Source: Sphingomonas taxi (lineage in GTDB: Bacteria > Pseudomonadota > Alphaproteobacteria > Sphingomonadales > Sphingomonadaceae). Taken from it: a stretch of DNA of 64,000 nt. Positions 33,544 to 42,634 of this stretch are shown here, piece by piece. The notes under the pieces were generated by a model. The model had not been told where the DNA came from, ran no database searches, and saw only the letters and a program-made list of their open reading frames with translations. The stretch spans positions 62,001-126,000 of the forward strand of contig QFMX01000005.1 in the NCBI GenBank assembly GCA_003240625.1. The letters run 5' to 3'. The stretch's first letter is position 1; every line of letters starts with the position of its first letter. A program made the position numbers and the translations under genes.

Positions 33544-36500
33544 ATGACAAACCCAGGCTCGTCGCTCCTCTCGTCGCGCACCGTCTCCCTGCCCTCCGAC
33601 CTCGGCAGCTACATCGACGAACTCGCCGCCGCCGGCCACGGCGACGCCACCGCGATCGTCCGCACCGCGCTCGAACAGATGCGCGCGCGTGACGCCCTGC
33701 AGAAGCCAACCGAAATCCTGATCGGCGGCGGCGAATGCGGCATGCTGGTCCGCCAGCGCGACTGGGCCGCGACCGCGCTCGGCCCGATCGACTCGTGGCC
33801 CGCCGAGCTGCGAGTCACGCTCGCCAACATCCTCAACTCGCCCGTTGCCAAGGTCGTGATGTGGGGCCCGGAGCACATCATGCTCTACAACGACAGCTAC
33901 CGCGCCGTCGCCGGCGATCGCCACCCCGCCGCGCTCGGCAGCCCGGTCGCGACCGCATTTCCCGAAGTCTGGGACTGGAACCGCGCCGTCCTCGAAGCGG
34001 GCTTCCGCGGCGAGACGGTCGCCTATCGCGACCAGCCGATCCTGTTCCAGCGCCACGACGGTCCCGAGCTGCTGACGCTCGACCTGTTCTACACCCCCGT
34101 CTACTGCGCCGGCGGCACGGTCGGCGGCGTCCTCTGCACGATGGTCGACAATAGCGGCCGCGTCGAAGCCGAGCACCGCCTCGCCGCCAGCGAAGCCGAG
34201 CTGCGCCGCGTCACCGACGCCGTGCCGATGCTGATCTCGTACGTCGACCGCGACCATGTCTACCGCCTCGCCAACGCGCAGTACGAGGAGTGGCTCGGCG
34301 TCGCGCCCGAGGCGATGATCGGCAAGCCGGTCCGCGAGGTGCTGGGCGACACGGTCTATCAGGATCGCCGCCCCTCGTTCGATCGCGCGCTGGCGGGCGA
34401 GAGCTTCATCGCGCAGACCGTCTTCCCGCACCGCGACGGGCGCCCCCGCCGCGCCGAATTCCGCTACGTGCCGCACACTGCGGCGGACGGCTCGATCCCC
34501 GGCATCTACGTGCTCGGCATCGACGTCGAGGAGCGCGCCGAACGTGAGGCTGAACTCGGCATCAGCAACGGCCGCTTCCGCACCGCGATGGATGCGGTCC
34601 ACGGCGTACTATGGACCAACAGCCCGGACGGCCGGATGATCGGCGAACAGCCCGGCTGGGCGACGCTCACCGGCCAGTCGATCGACGAATACCAGAATTT
34701 CGGCTGGGCCGACGCGATCCACCCCGACGACGTGGCGTCGACGATCAAGGCCTGGACCGCCGCGGTCCTCAGCAAGTCGATGTTCGTGTTCGAACACCGC
34801 GTCCGCCGCCATTGCGGCACGTGGCGCACGTTTGCGGTGCGCGGCCTGCCGATCCTCGACGAGGCCGGCGAGGTGCTCGAATGGGTCGGCGTCCACACCG
34901 ACATCACCCACCAGCGCGCCGCCGAAGCCGCCTTGCGCGACCAGGCCGAGGCGCTTGCCCGCCAGGTCCGCCACCGCGAGCGCGCGGAGGACCAGCTCCG
35001 CCAGCTCAACGAAACGCTCGAAGCGCGCGTCATCCGCGAGATCGACGAGCGTCGCCAAGCCGAAGCCAAGCTCGCCCAGTCGCAGAAGATGGAGACCGTC
35101 GGCAAGCTCACCGGCGGCGTCGCACACGATTTCAACAACCTGCTCCAGGTCGTCTCGGGCAATCTCCAGCTGCTCGGCAAGAATCTCGAAGGCAACGAGC
35201 GCGCCGAACGCTGGGTCGCCAACGCGATGGCCGGCGTCACGCGTGGCTCCAAGCTTGCGGCACAACTGCTAGCGTTCGGGCGTCGCCAAGCGCTCGAGCC
35301 CAAGGTCGTCAACGTCACGCGGTTCGTGCGCGGTATGGACGACATGCTGCGCCGCGCGATCGGCGAAGGCGTCGAGATCGAGACCGTGGTCGGCGGTGGC
35401 CTGTGGAACACCTTCATCGATCCCGCGCAGATCGAGAACGCGCTGCTCAACCTCGCGATCAACGCGCGCGATGCGATGGAGGGCCAGGGCAAGCTGACGA
35501 TCGAACTCGGCAACGCGCATCTCGACGACAGCTACGCACAGGGCCATGACGAGGTCGAGGCCGGCCAATATGTCATGCTCGCCGTGTCCGACACCGGCAC
35601 CGGTATGAGCCCGGAGATCATCGAAAAGGTCTTCGAACCGTTCTTCTCGACCAAAAGCGAAGGCAAGGGCTCCGGCCTCGGCCTGTCGATGGTCTACGGC
35701 TTCGTCAAACAGTCCGGCGGCCATGTGAAGATCTATTCGGAGGTCGGCGAAGGCACCACGATCAAGCTCTATCTGCCGCGCGCGATGGAGAGCGAGGACG
35801 TCGAGGTCGTCGCCGATGCCAGCCCGATTTCCGGCGGCACCGAGACCGTGCTGGTGGTCGAGGATGACGACGAGGTTCGCGGTACCGTCGTCGAACTGCT
35901 CACCGATCTCGGCTACAGCGTGCTGAAGGCAGTCGACGCGGCCAGCGCGCTGAACGTGGTCGAGAGCGGCGTGCCGATCGATATCCTGTTCACCGACGTC
36001 GTGATGCCCGGCACGCTGAAAAGTCCTGAACTCGCGCGGAAGGCCAAGGACCGACTGCCCGATCTCGCGGTGCTGTTCACGTCTGGCTATACCGAGAACT
36101 CGATCGTCCATGGCGGCAAGCTCGATGCCGGTCTCGACCTACTGTCCAAGCCGTACACCCGCGAAGCCCTCGCCCGGAAATTCCGTCAGGTCCTTGCCAA
36201 TCGCCAGCGTTCGGGCAGCGCGTCGGCCAAGGTCGCACGCGATGCCCGGATCGACACCGACCGCCGCCTCGATACGCCTGCCCGCCGCACCGTCCTGCTG
36301 GTCGAGGACGATGCGCTGATCCGCGCCAACACCGCCGAGATGTTGCAGGGCAGCGGCTTCGTCGTGGTCGACGCGGCGAGCGCGGAGGACGCGATGACCG
36401 CGCTCCAGACGGTACCGATCGACGCGCTGGTAACCGACGTGAACCTGCCGGGCGTGTCCGGCCCCGACTTCGCACGGACGGCGCGGACGTTGCGTCCGGG

Positions 36501-36684
36501 CGTAGGTATCGTGTTTGCGACCGGGGATACGGCATCGGTCGCCGACGAAACCGACGCGATCATGCTGGAGAAGCCGTACGGCCTCGACGCGCTGGCGGCG
36601 GCAGTGCTGGCATCGCTTGGTGAAACGGCGCTGGCAGAGCCACTTACGGCGACTGTCGCAGATCGGGTCCCGGAAGCGGACTGA
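33544..36684 (+). CDS. Hybrid histidine kinase with N-terminal ribbon-helix-helix-like segment
   Basis: The protein has 1046 residues. Residues 12-50 (TVSLPSDLGSYIDELAAAG, then TAIVRTALEQMR) look like a ParD/CopG ribbon-helix-helix. Three PAS domains follow (about 60-205, 220-330, 345-458), then a coiled coil (460-515). The phosphoacceptor domain has His528 in GGVAHDFNN. The HATPase domain has DTGTGM and GSGLGLSMV. Two receivers follow, with Asp818 (ILFTDVVMPG) and Asp965 (ALVTDVNLPG). No membrane segment is seen. The kinase would be cytoplasmic; its signal and output gene are unknown. The RHH part could bind DNA or dimerise. No toxin gene is adjacent. Confidence 0.85.
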   Translation: MTNPGSSLLSSRTVSLPSDLGSYIDELAAAGHGDATAIVRTALEQMRARDALQKPTEILIGGGECGMLVRQRDWAATALGPIDSWPAELRVTLANILNSPVAKVVMWGPEHIMLYNDSYRAVAGDRHPAALGSPVATAFPEVWDWNRAVLEAGFRGETVAYRDQPILFQRHDGPELLTLDLFYTPVYCAGGTVGGVLCTMVDNSGRVEAEHRLAASEAELRRVTDAVPMLISYVDRDHVYRLANAQYEEWLGVAPEAMIGKPVREVLGDTVYQDRRPSFDRALAGESFIAQTVFPHRDGRPRRAEFRYVPHTAADGSIPGIYVLGIDVEERAEREAELGISNGRFRTAMDAVHGVLWTNSPDGRMIGEQPGWATLTGQSIDEYQNFGWADAIHPDDVASTIKAWTAAVLSKSMFVFEHRVRRHCGTWRTFAVRGLPILDEAGEVLEWVGVHTDITHQRAAEAALRDQAEALARQVRHRERAEDQLRQLNETLEARVIREIDERRQAEAKLAQSQKMETVGKLTGGVAHDFNNLLQVVSGNLQLLGKNLEGNERAERWVANAMAGVTRGSKLAAQLLAFGRRQALEPKVVNVTRFVRGMDDMLRRAIGEGVEIETVVGGGLWNTFIDPAQIENALLNLAINARDAMEGQGKLTIELGNAHLDDSYAQGHDEVEAGQYVMLAVSDTGTGMSPEIIEKVFEPFFSTKSEGKGSGLGLSMVYGFVKQSGGHVKIYSEVGEGTTIKLYLPRAMESEDVEVVADASPISGGTETVLVVEDDDEVRGTVVELLTDLGYSVLKAVDAASALNVVESGVPIDILFTDVVMPGTLKSPELARKAKDRLPDLAVLFTSGYTENSIVHGGKLDAGLDLLSKPYTREALARKFRQVLANRQRSGSASAKVARDARIDTDRRLDTPARRTVLLVEDDALIRANTAEMLQGSGFVVVDAASAEDAMTALQTVPIDALVTDVNLPGVSGPDFARTARTLRPGVGIVFATGDTASVADETDAIMLEKPYGLDALAAAVLASLGETALAEPLTATVADRVPEAD

Positions 36685-36743
36685 CAGTCCTTTCGGCGGG
36701 CGGGGAGTGGTTCACTACCGTCAGCGACCCCCACTAACCATGC

Positions 36744-36836
36744 CATTCCCGCGAAGGCGGGAACCCATAATGGCGACCCTTGCGATAGGATCGCGGAAAC
36801 CTGAGCATATGGATCCCCGCCTTCGCGGGGATGACA
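36744..36836. repeat. Palindromic repeat, family B
   Basis: CATTCCCGCGAAGGCGGGAA at the left is matched by ATCCCCGCCTTCGCGGGGAT at the right, around about 50 bases with an inner ATAGGATCGCG patch. It fills part of the 323-base gap between the hybrid kinase and isocitrate lyase genes. The rest of that gap (36837-37007) shows no gene; it must hold the aceA promoter. Confidence 0.7.
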
Positions 36837-37007
36837 GACGTAGCTGGGAGCGGCACGCCGCTAGCCGTTTGCGTGTAACATTCTTCACAACCCGACACGC
36901 CCCACCCCCGCGCAACCGACACCAACACCCGCCGCCACGCCGTATTCCCAGTAAAAACCCTGTCAACAACCCTACACGACGATCAACGCAGCAGCGAAGG
37001 ATCGCCC

Positions 37008-38603
37008 GTGACCTACCAGACCCACATCGCCCAGTTGACCAACCTCATCGCCGACCGGAACGGTACCTGGGACGCGATCTCGCCCGAATCGGTCGCTCGG
37101 ATGCGGCTCCAGAACCGCTTCGCCACCGGGCTCGACATCGCCCGCTACACCGCAGCGATCATGCGCAAGGACATGGCCGCCTATGACGCGGACCCGGCGA
37201 ACTACACGCAGTCGCTCGGCTGCTGGCACGGGTTCATCGCGCAGCAGAAGATGATCAGCATCAAGAAGCATTTCGGCACCACCGACCGCCGGTATCTGTA
37301 CCTCTCGGGCTGGATGGTCGCGGCGATGCGCAGCGAGTTCGGCCCCCTGCCCGACCAGTCGATGCACGAGAAGACCAGCGTCCCCGCGCTGATCGAGGAA
37401 CTCTACACCTTCCTCCGCCAGGCCGACGCGCGCGAGCTCGGCATGATGTTCCGCGAGGTCGACGCCGCGCGCGCCGCCGGCAATGCGATCGAGGAACAGC
37501 GCCTGCTCAACGCGATCGAGAACCACCAGACGCACGTCGTGCCGATCATCGCCGACATCGACGCGGGCTTCGGTAATGCCGAGGCGACGTACCTGCTCGC
37601 GCGAAAAATGATCGAGGCGGGCGCCTGCGCGCTCCAGATCGAGAACCAGGTCAGCGACGAGAAGCAGTGCGGCCACCAGGACGGCAAGGTCACGGTGCCG
37701 CACGAGGACTTCCTCGCGAAGGTCCGTGCCTGCCGCTACGCGTTCCTCGAACTCGGCGTCGAGGACGGCATCATCGTCACGCGCACCGACTCGCTCGGCG
37801 CCGGCCTCACCAAGCAGATCGCGGTCAGCAAGGAGCCGGGCGACCTCGGCGACCAGTATAACTCGTACCTCGATTGCGAGGAGATCGATCCCACGACCGC
37901 GCGCAACGGCGACGTCATCCTCAATCGCGACGGCAAGCTGCTCCGCCCGAAACGCCTGCCGTCAAACCTGTTCCAGTTCCGCGCGGGCACTGGCGAGGAT
38001 CGCTGCGTGATGGACTGCATCGCGTCGCTACAGAACGGCGCCGACCTGCTCTGGATCGAGACCGAGAAGCCGCATATCGAGCAGATCGCCGGCATGGTCG
38101 ACCGCATCCGCGAAGTCGTGCCCAATGCGAAGCTCGTCTACAACAACTCGCCCAGCTTCAACTGGACGCTGAACTTCCGCCAACAGGTATTCGACGCGTG
38201 GGTCGCGGAAGGCAAGGATGTGTCCGCCTATGACCGCGCGCGCCTCATGAGCGTCGACTATGACGGCACCGCGCTGGCCGACGAAGCCGACGAGCGGATC
38301 CGCACCTTCCAGGCGGATTCGGCCAAGCGTGCGGGGATCTTCCACCACCTGATCACGCTGCCGACCTACCACACCGCCGCGCTGTCGACCGACAATCTCG
38401 CCAAGGAGTATTTCGGCGACGCGGGGATGCTCGGCTATGTGAAGGGCGTCCAGCGCAAGGAAATCCGCGAGGGCATCGCTTGCGTGAAGCACCAGAACAT
38501 GTCCGGCTCCGACCTCGGCGACGACCACAAGGAGTATTTCGCGGGCGACGCAGCGCTGAAGGCCGGCGGCGCGCACAACACGATGAATCAATTTGCGGCG
38601 TGA
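37008..38603 (+). CDS. aceA: Isocitrate lyase, large form
   Basis: The protein has 531 residues, the length of the larger isocitrate lyase class found in Pseudomonas and many proteobacteria. The catalytic loop is KQCGH with Cys221. DIDAGFGNAEATY holds metal-binding Asp residues, and VYNNSPSFNWTLNF is near the C-terminal substrate lid. It splits isocitrate into succinate and glyoxylate for growth on two-carbon compounds. Malate synthase is not in the window. Acetate made by the phosphoketolase-acetate kinase operon could be recovered by this route once oxygen returns; that link is inference. Confidence 0.95.
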   Translation: MTYQTHIAQLTNLIADRNGTWDAISPESVARMRLQNRFATGLDIARYTAAIMRKDMAAYDADPANYTQSLGCWHGFIAQQKMISIKKHFGTTDRRYLYLSGWMVAAMRSEFGPLPDQSMHEKTSVPALIEELYTFLRQADARELGMMFREVDAARAAGNAIEEQRLLNAIENHQTHVVPIIADIDAGFGNAEATYLLARKMIEAGACALQIENQVSDEKQCGHQDGKVTVPHEDFLAKVRACRYAFLELGVEDGIIVTRTDSLGAGLTKQIAVSKEPGDLGDQYNSYLDCEEIDPTTARNGDVILNRDGKLLRPKRLPSNLFQFRAGTGEDRCVMDCIASLQNGADLLWIETEKPHIEQIAGMVDRIREVVPNAKLVYNNSPSFNWTLNFRQQVFDAWVAEGKDVSAYDRARLMSVDYDGTALADEADERIRTFQADSAKRAGIFHHLITLPTYHTAALSTDNLAKEYFGDAGMLGYVKGVQRKEIREGIACVKHQNMSGSDLGDDHKEYFAGDAALKAGGAHNTMNQFAA

Positions 38604-38610
38604 TGCCCAA

Positions 38611-38630
38611 GCCGGAGCGAAAGCTCCGGC
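38611..38630 (+). terminator. Terminator hairpin after aceA
   Basis: GCCGGAGC and GCTCCGGC form a perfect eight-pair stem with a GAAA tetraloop, eight bases after the aceA stop. There is no clear U-tract. Confidence 0.6.
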
Positions 38631-38768
38631 GCGGATCCCGCATCACGCCCGGCCGGCGGGGCTAGCAGCCCCGTCCGACGACGCGGCTTCGCCGCGGCGC
38701 GCCTCAAGAGCACCCCCGTCACCCCGGACTAACCGGACAACGATCCTCTTCGGCGAGATGCCGACCTT

Positions 38769-38876
38769 CCCCCCTCCCTGGAAGGGAGGGGTCGGGGGTG
38801 GGTCGGTTCCTCGGGCCGGGACGGTGGCCAAATCAGGCCGACCCACCCCCTGCCCCTCCCTTCCAGGGAGGGGAGT
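38769..38876. repeat. Palindromic repeat, family A (CCCCTCCCTGGAAGGGAGGGG type)
   Basis: Each end carries its own hairpin (CCCCTCCCTGGAAGGGAGG and CCCTTCCAGGGAGGGG), and the inner arms GGGGGTGGGTCGG and CCGACCCACCCCC also pair. The copy at 44642-44750 lies inside a glycosyltransferase gene. Here it is intergenic between aceA and fhs. Confidence 0.75.
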
Positions 38877-38941
38877 TCCACATCTCCTCCGCTCCAGAAA
38901 CCACTTGGAAACCCACCCGATCCCCCGCTAGGCGTCCCCGC

Positions 38942-40612
38942 ATGGACACCGATATCGCCATCGCCCGCAGCGTCGCGCTGCGCCCCATCGCCACCATCGC
39001 GGACGGCCTCGGCATCCCCGACGCGGCGATCGAGCCCTATGGCCGCTACAAGGCCAAGATCGCACTCGACTGGCTCGAAACGCGTAAATCGGGTGCGAAA
39101 GGCCGCCTGATCCTCGTCACCGCGATCAACCCGACCCCGGCGGGCGAAGGCAAGACCACCACCTCGATCGGCCTCGCCGACGCGCTGCGCCACACCGGGC
39201 GAAAAGCGGTGCTGGCGTTACGCGAACCCTCGCTCGGCCCCTGCTTCGGCACCAAGGGCGGCGCCACCGGTGGCGGACGCGCACAGGTCGCGCCGATGGA
39301 GGACATCAACCTCCACTTCACCGGCGATTTCCACGCCATCACGACCGCGCACAATCTGCTTGCGGCGATGATCGACAACCATATCCACTGGGGCAACGCG
39401 CTCCAGATCGACGTCCGCCGCGTGGTCTGGCGCCGCGTCCTCGACATGAACGACCGCGCACTGCGCGACATCGTCCAGTCCATCGGCGGCGTCGCCAACG
39501 GCTATCCGCGCGAATCGGGGTTCGACATCACCGTCGCCTCCGAAGTGATGGCGATCCTGTGTCTCGCCAACGATCTCGCCGACATGGAGCGCAGGCTCGG
39601 CGATATCGTCGTCGCCTACACCCGTGACCGCACGCCGATCACGGCGCGCGACCTCAAGGCCGACGGCGCGATGGCGGTGCTGCTGGCCGAAGCGATCAAG
39701 CCCAACCTCGTCCAGTCGCTCGAGGGGACGCCCGCGTTCCTCCACGGCGGCCCGTTCGCCAACATCGCGCATGGCTGCAACTCGGTGATCGCGACGCGGG
39801 CGGCGCTGTCGCTCGGCGATTACGTCGTCACCGAAGCCGGCTTTGGCGCGGACCTGGGCGCGGAGAAGTTCTTCGACATCAAATGCCGACAGGCGGGCCT
39901 CGCCCCCGACGCGGTCGTGATCGTCGCCACCGCGCGCGCGCTGAAGATGAACGGTGGCGTGGCGAAGGCCGACCTCGCGCTCGAGAATGTCGACGCAGTC
40001 CGCAAGGGTGCGGTGAACCTCGTCCGCCACATCGAGAATATCCGCCAGTTCGGCGTCCCGGCGATTGTCGCGATCAACCATTTCTACACCGACAGCGATG
40101 CGGAGATCGCCGCGATCCAGGAGGCCGCAGCCCAGCACGGCTCGCGCGCGATCCTCTGCCGGCATTGGGCCGAAGGCGGCGCCGGCGCGGTCGAGCTGGC
40201 CGATGCGGTCGCCGAAATCTGCGAGACGCATGGCGGCGGATTCGCACCGATCTATGGCGACGAACTCTCGCTGTTCGACAAGATCGACACCGTCGCCCGA
40301 CGCATCTACCGCGCCGAACACGCCGTCGCTGAGCCGAGCGTGCTGGCACAACTCAAGCGCTGGGAGGATGCGGGGTACGGGCACCTGCCCGTGTGTCTCG
40401 CGAAGACGCAGTACAGCTTCTCGACCGATCCCGCGCTGCTCGGCGCGCCGACCGGCCACATCGTCCCCGTCCGCGAAGTGCGGCTAGCGGCAGGCGCGGG
40501 CTTCGTCGTCGCGATCTGCGGTGAGATCATGACCATGCCGGGCCTCCCGCGCGTTCCGGCAGCTGAAGCGATCCGGTTGAACGACGAAGGCCTGATCGAA
40601 GGATTGTTCTAG
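38942..40612 (+). CDS. fhs: Formate-tetrahydrofolate ligase
   Basis: The protein has 556 residues, the usual length. The P-loop is TPAGEGKTTT (65-74), followed by LREPSLGPCFGTKGGATGGG and DINLHFTGDFHAITTAHN. It makes 10-formyl-tetrahydrofolate from formate, ATP and tetrahydrofolate. The start at 38942 begins the conserved domain. An upstream in-frame start at 38798 would translate the family A repeat and is unlikely. No Shine-Dalgarno is obvious. Formate genes occur 19 kb away, but no direct operon link exists. Confidence 0.93.
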   Translation: MDTDIAIARSVALRPIATIADGLGIPDAAIEPYGRYKAKIALDWLETRKSGAKGRLILVTAINPTPAGEGKTTTSIGLADALRHTGRKAVLALREPSLGPCFGTKGGATGGGRAQVAPMEDINLHFTGDFHAITTAHNLLAAMIDNHIHWGNALQIDVRRVVWRRVLDMNDRALRDIVQSIGGVANGYPRESGFDITVASEVMAILCLANDLADMERRLGDIVVAYTRDRTPITARDLKADGAMAVLLAEAIKPNLVQSLEGTPAFLHGGPFANIAHGCNSVIATRAALSLGDYVVTEAGFGADLGAEKFFDIKCRQAGLAPDAVVIVATARALKMNGGVAKADLALENVDAVRKGAVNLVRHIENIRQFGVPAIVAINHFYTDSDAEIAAIQEAAAQHGSRAILCRHWAEGGAGAVELADAVAEICETHGGGFAPIYGDELSLFDKIDTVARRIYRAEHAVAEPSVLAQLKRWEDAGYGHLPVCLAKTQYSFSTDPALLGAPTGHIVPVREVRLAAGAGFVVAICGEIMTMPGLPRVPAAEAIRLNDEGLIEGLF

Positions 40613-40620
40613 GGGCTTAA

Positions 40621-40741
40621 TCCTCCCCCGCCAGGGGGAGGTGGCTGGCACTTGCCAGACGGAGGGGGAGACACGCAAAACGCTGGTTGCGTGTCCTCCC
40701 CCTCCGTCGCTTCGCGCCACCCCCCCCTGGCGGGGGAAGAT
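40621..40741. repeat. Palindromic repeat, family F, second copy
   Basis: TCCTCCCCCGCCAGGGGGAG at the left and CCTGGCGGGGGAAGA at the right, with the inner pair GACGGAGGGGGAGACACGC/GCGTGTCCTCCCCCTCCGTC. It separates the convergent fhs and amidotransferase genes and is a likely two-way terminator. Confidence 0.75.
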
Positions 40742-40747
40742 CAGAAG

Positions 40748-42634
40748 TTACCCAAACATCCGCTTCATCGACCGCTCGAGCATCACGAACTGCCACAACG
40801 TCCGCCCGTGCTCGGCGCGGCCCATCCGGTGCTCGTCGGCGATCCGCGCGATCGTCGCCATGTCGAACCACCCCGTCTCACCGAGCGTACGCGATTTGGC
40901 GAGCGCGATCGCCTCCCCCGCCAGCGCTTCGCGGAACCACGCGCTGATCGGCGTCACGAAGCCCATCTTTTGGCGATAGAGGATCTCGCGCGGCAGATAC
41001 GGCTCCATCGCCTTTTTCATCAGCCATTTGCCCTCGCCGTGGCGCAACCGCATGTTCGCGGGCAGCGTCGCGCAGAACTCGATCAGGCGGTGGTCGAGCA
41101 ACGGTTCGCGCGCTTCGAGCCCCACCGCCATGCTGGTGCGATCGACCTTGGTCAGGATGTCGCCGGGCAGCCAATGCTTGATGTCGGCATATTGCGCGCG
41201 GTCGATCTCATCGCGCGCGGGCGCGTTCGCCATCGTCGCGACATAGCGATCCTCGGCACGATACCCGCCGAGCGTGGCACGGGCGCCGGGGGTGAAGAGG
41301 TGCGCGCGCAGCTCGGGCGTGGTGACGCCGACCGACCGCGCATACGCCTCGCCCCCATCTTGCGCGAGCGCGAGCAACGTCGATTTCGCGCGCAGCGGCC
41401 GCGGCGCCCAATCGGCCTTGGGATAAAAGCGGCCGAGCGTGCCGAACACGTCCGCGCGCAGATGCGCCGGGAGCAGCCCGCGGACGCGCTCCTCGACGGA
41501 CTGGAACTTGTAGCGACGATAGCCGGCGAGCGCCTCGTCCGCACCGTCGCCCGACAGCGCCACGGTGACGCTCTCGCGGGCCAGCGCGCAGACTTGGTAC
41601 GTCGCCAGCGCAGAGGCGTCGGCGAAAGGTTCGTCGAAGCTCGCGACCAGCGTGTCGATCAGCGAGACGTCGCCCGACTGGACCACGCGCTCGCGGTGAT
41701 CGGTAGCGAAACGCCGCGCCACGGTGGTGGCGAAGCTGCGCTCGTCATGCCCCGCTTCGTCGAAGCCGATCGTGCAGGTGCGGACCGCCTTGGGGCTTGC
41801 TTCGGCCATCAACGCGACGACCGCCGAGCTGTCGACGCCGCCCGACAGAAACGCCCCGAGCGGCACGTCGGCAACCATGCGCGAGCGCACGCCCGCGCGC
41901 ATCCGGTCGACCAGTTCCTCGCCGAGCGCCTTGGCGGAGCCGGTCGCGCGGTTGGAGAAATCGATGTCCCACCATTTGCGCGGTTGGGGGACCGGGCGCC
42001 CCCGCTCGACCAGCAGGAAATGCCCCGCCGCCAGCTTCTTCACGCCCGCGACGATGCAGGCATCGTCGGGAACATAGCCGAGCGCGAGGTAGTCCTCGAC
42101 CGCACTCAGATCGGGCACCCGCCGGAGCTGCGGGTGCGCGAGCAGGCCCTTCAGTTCGGAGGCGAAGGCGAGCGAGCCGTCGGCGAGTTCGACGTAGAAA
42201 AGCGGCTTCACGCCCATCCGGTCGCGCGCGAGGAACAGCGTGTGCGCGGCGGAATCGTGGATCCCGAAGGCGAACATGCCGTTCAGCCGGTCGAGCATCG
42301 ACGGACCCCAGGCGCGCCAGGCGTGGAGCAGGACTTCGGTATCGCCCGCAGTGCGGAAGATCGCGCCCTTGGCGATCAGTTCGTCGCGCAGTTCGGCGAA
42401 GTTATAGACCTCGCCGTTATAGGTGATCGTCAGCGAGCCATCGGACATCGGCTGCGGCGAGCCTTCGAGGTCGATGATCGACAGCCGGCGATGGCCGAGC
42501 CCCACGCCCGGCGCGGTCCAGATGCCGTCGCCATCGGGCCCGCGATGCGCCAGCGCGGCGATCATCGCATGGACGCGGTTGGGATCGACCGGCTTGGGCG
42601 TACCCGGGTGGAAGATCCCGGCGATGCCGCACAT
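40748..42634 (-). CDS. XrtA-associated amidotransferase (AsnB-like)
   Basis: The protein has 628 residues. The class II glutaminase domain begins with Cys2 (MCGIAGIF) and includes RGPDGDG and YNGEVYNF. The asparagine-synthase-like domain carries the PP-loop SGGVDSS at 264-270 and SGDGADE. Proteins like this accompany exosortase A loci and probably amidate a sugar or acid in the exopolysaccharide. It is the last gene of the ten-gene operon, with its ATG right after the xrtA stop. Specific substrate is unknown. Confidence 0.9.
   Translation of the reverse strand: MCGIAGIFHPGTPKPVDPNRVHAMIAALAHRGPDGDGIWTAPGVGLGHRRLSIIDLEGSPQPMSDGSLTITYNGEVYNFAELRDELIAKGAIFRTAGDTEVLLHAWRAWGPSMLDRLNGMFAFGIHDSAAHTLFLARDRMGVKPLFYVELADGSLAFASELKGLLAHPQLRRVPDLSAVEDYLALGYVPDDACIVAGVKKLAAGHFLLVERGRPVPQPRKWWDIDFSNRATGSAKALGEELVDRMRAGVRSRMVADVPLGAFLSGGVDSSAVVALMAEASPKAVRTCTIGFDEAGHDERSFATTVARRFATDHRERVVQSGDVSLIDTLVASFDEPFADASALATYQVCALARESVTVALSGDGADEALAGYRRYKFQSVEERVRGLLPAHLRADVFGTLGRFYPKADWAPRPLRAKSTLLALAQDGGEAYARSVGVTTPELRAHLFTPGARATLGGYRAEDRYVATMANAPARDEIDRAQYADIKHWLPGDILTKVDRTSMAVGLEAREPLLDHRLIEFCATLPANMRLRHGEGKWLMKKAMEPYLPREILYRQKMGFVTPISAWFREALAGEAIALAKSRTLGETGWFDMATIARIADEHRMGRAEHGRTLWQFVMLERSMKRMFG

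Noticed and set aside
33579..33693. Stand-alone ParD-like antitoxin gene
   Set aside because: The segment has no stop before the kinase and no toxin gene is adjacent, so it is better read as part of the kinase.
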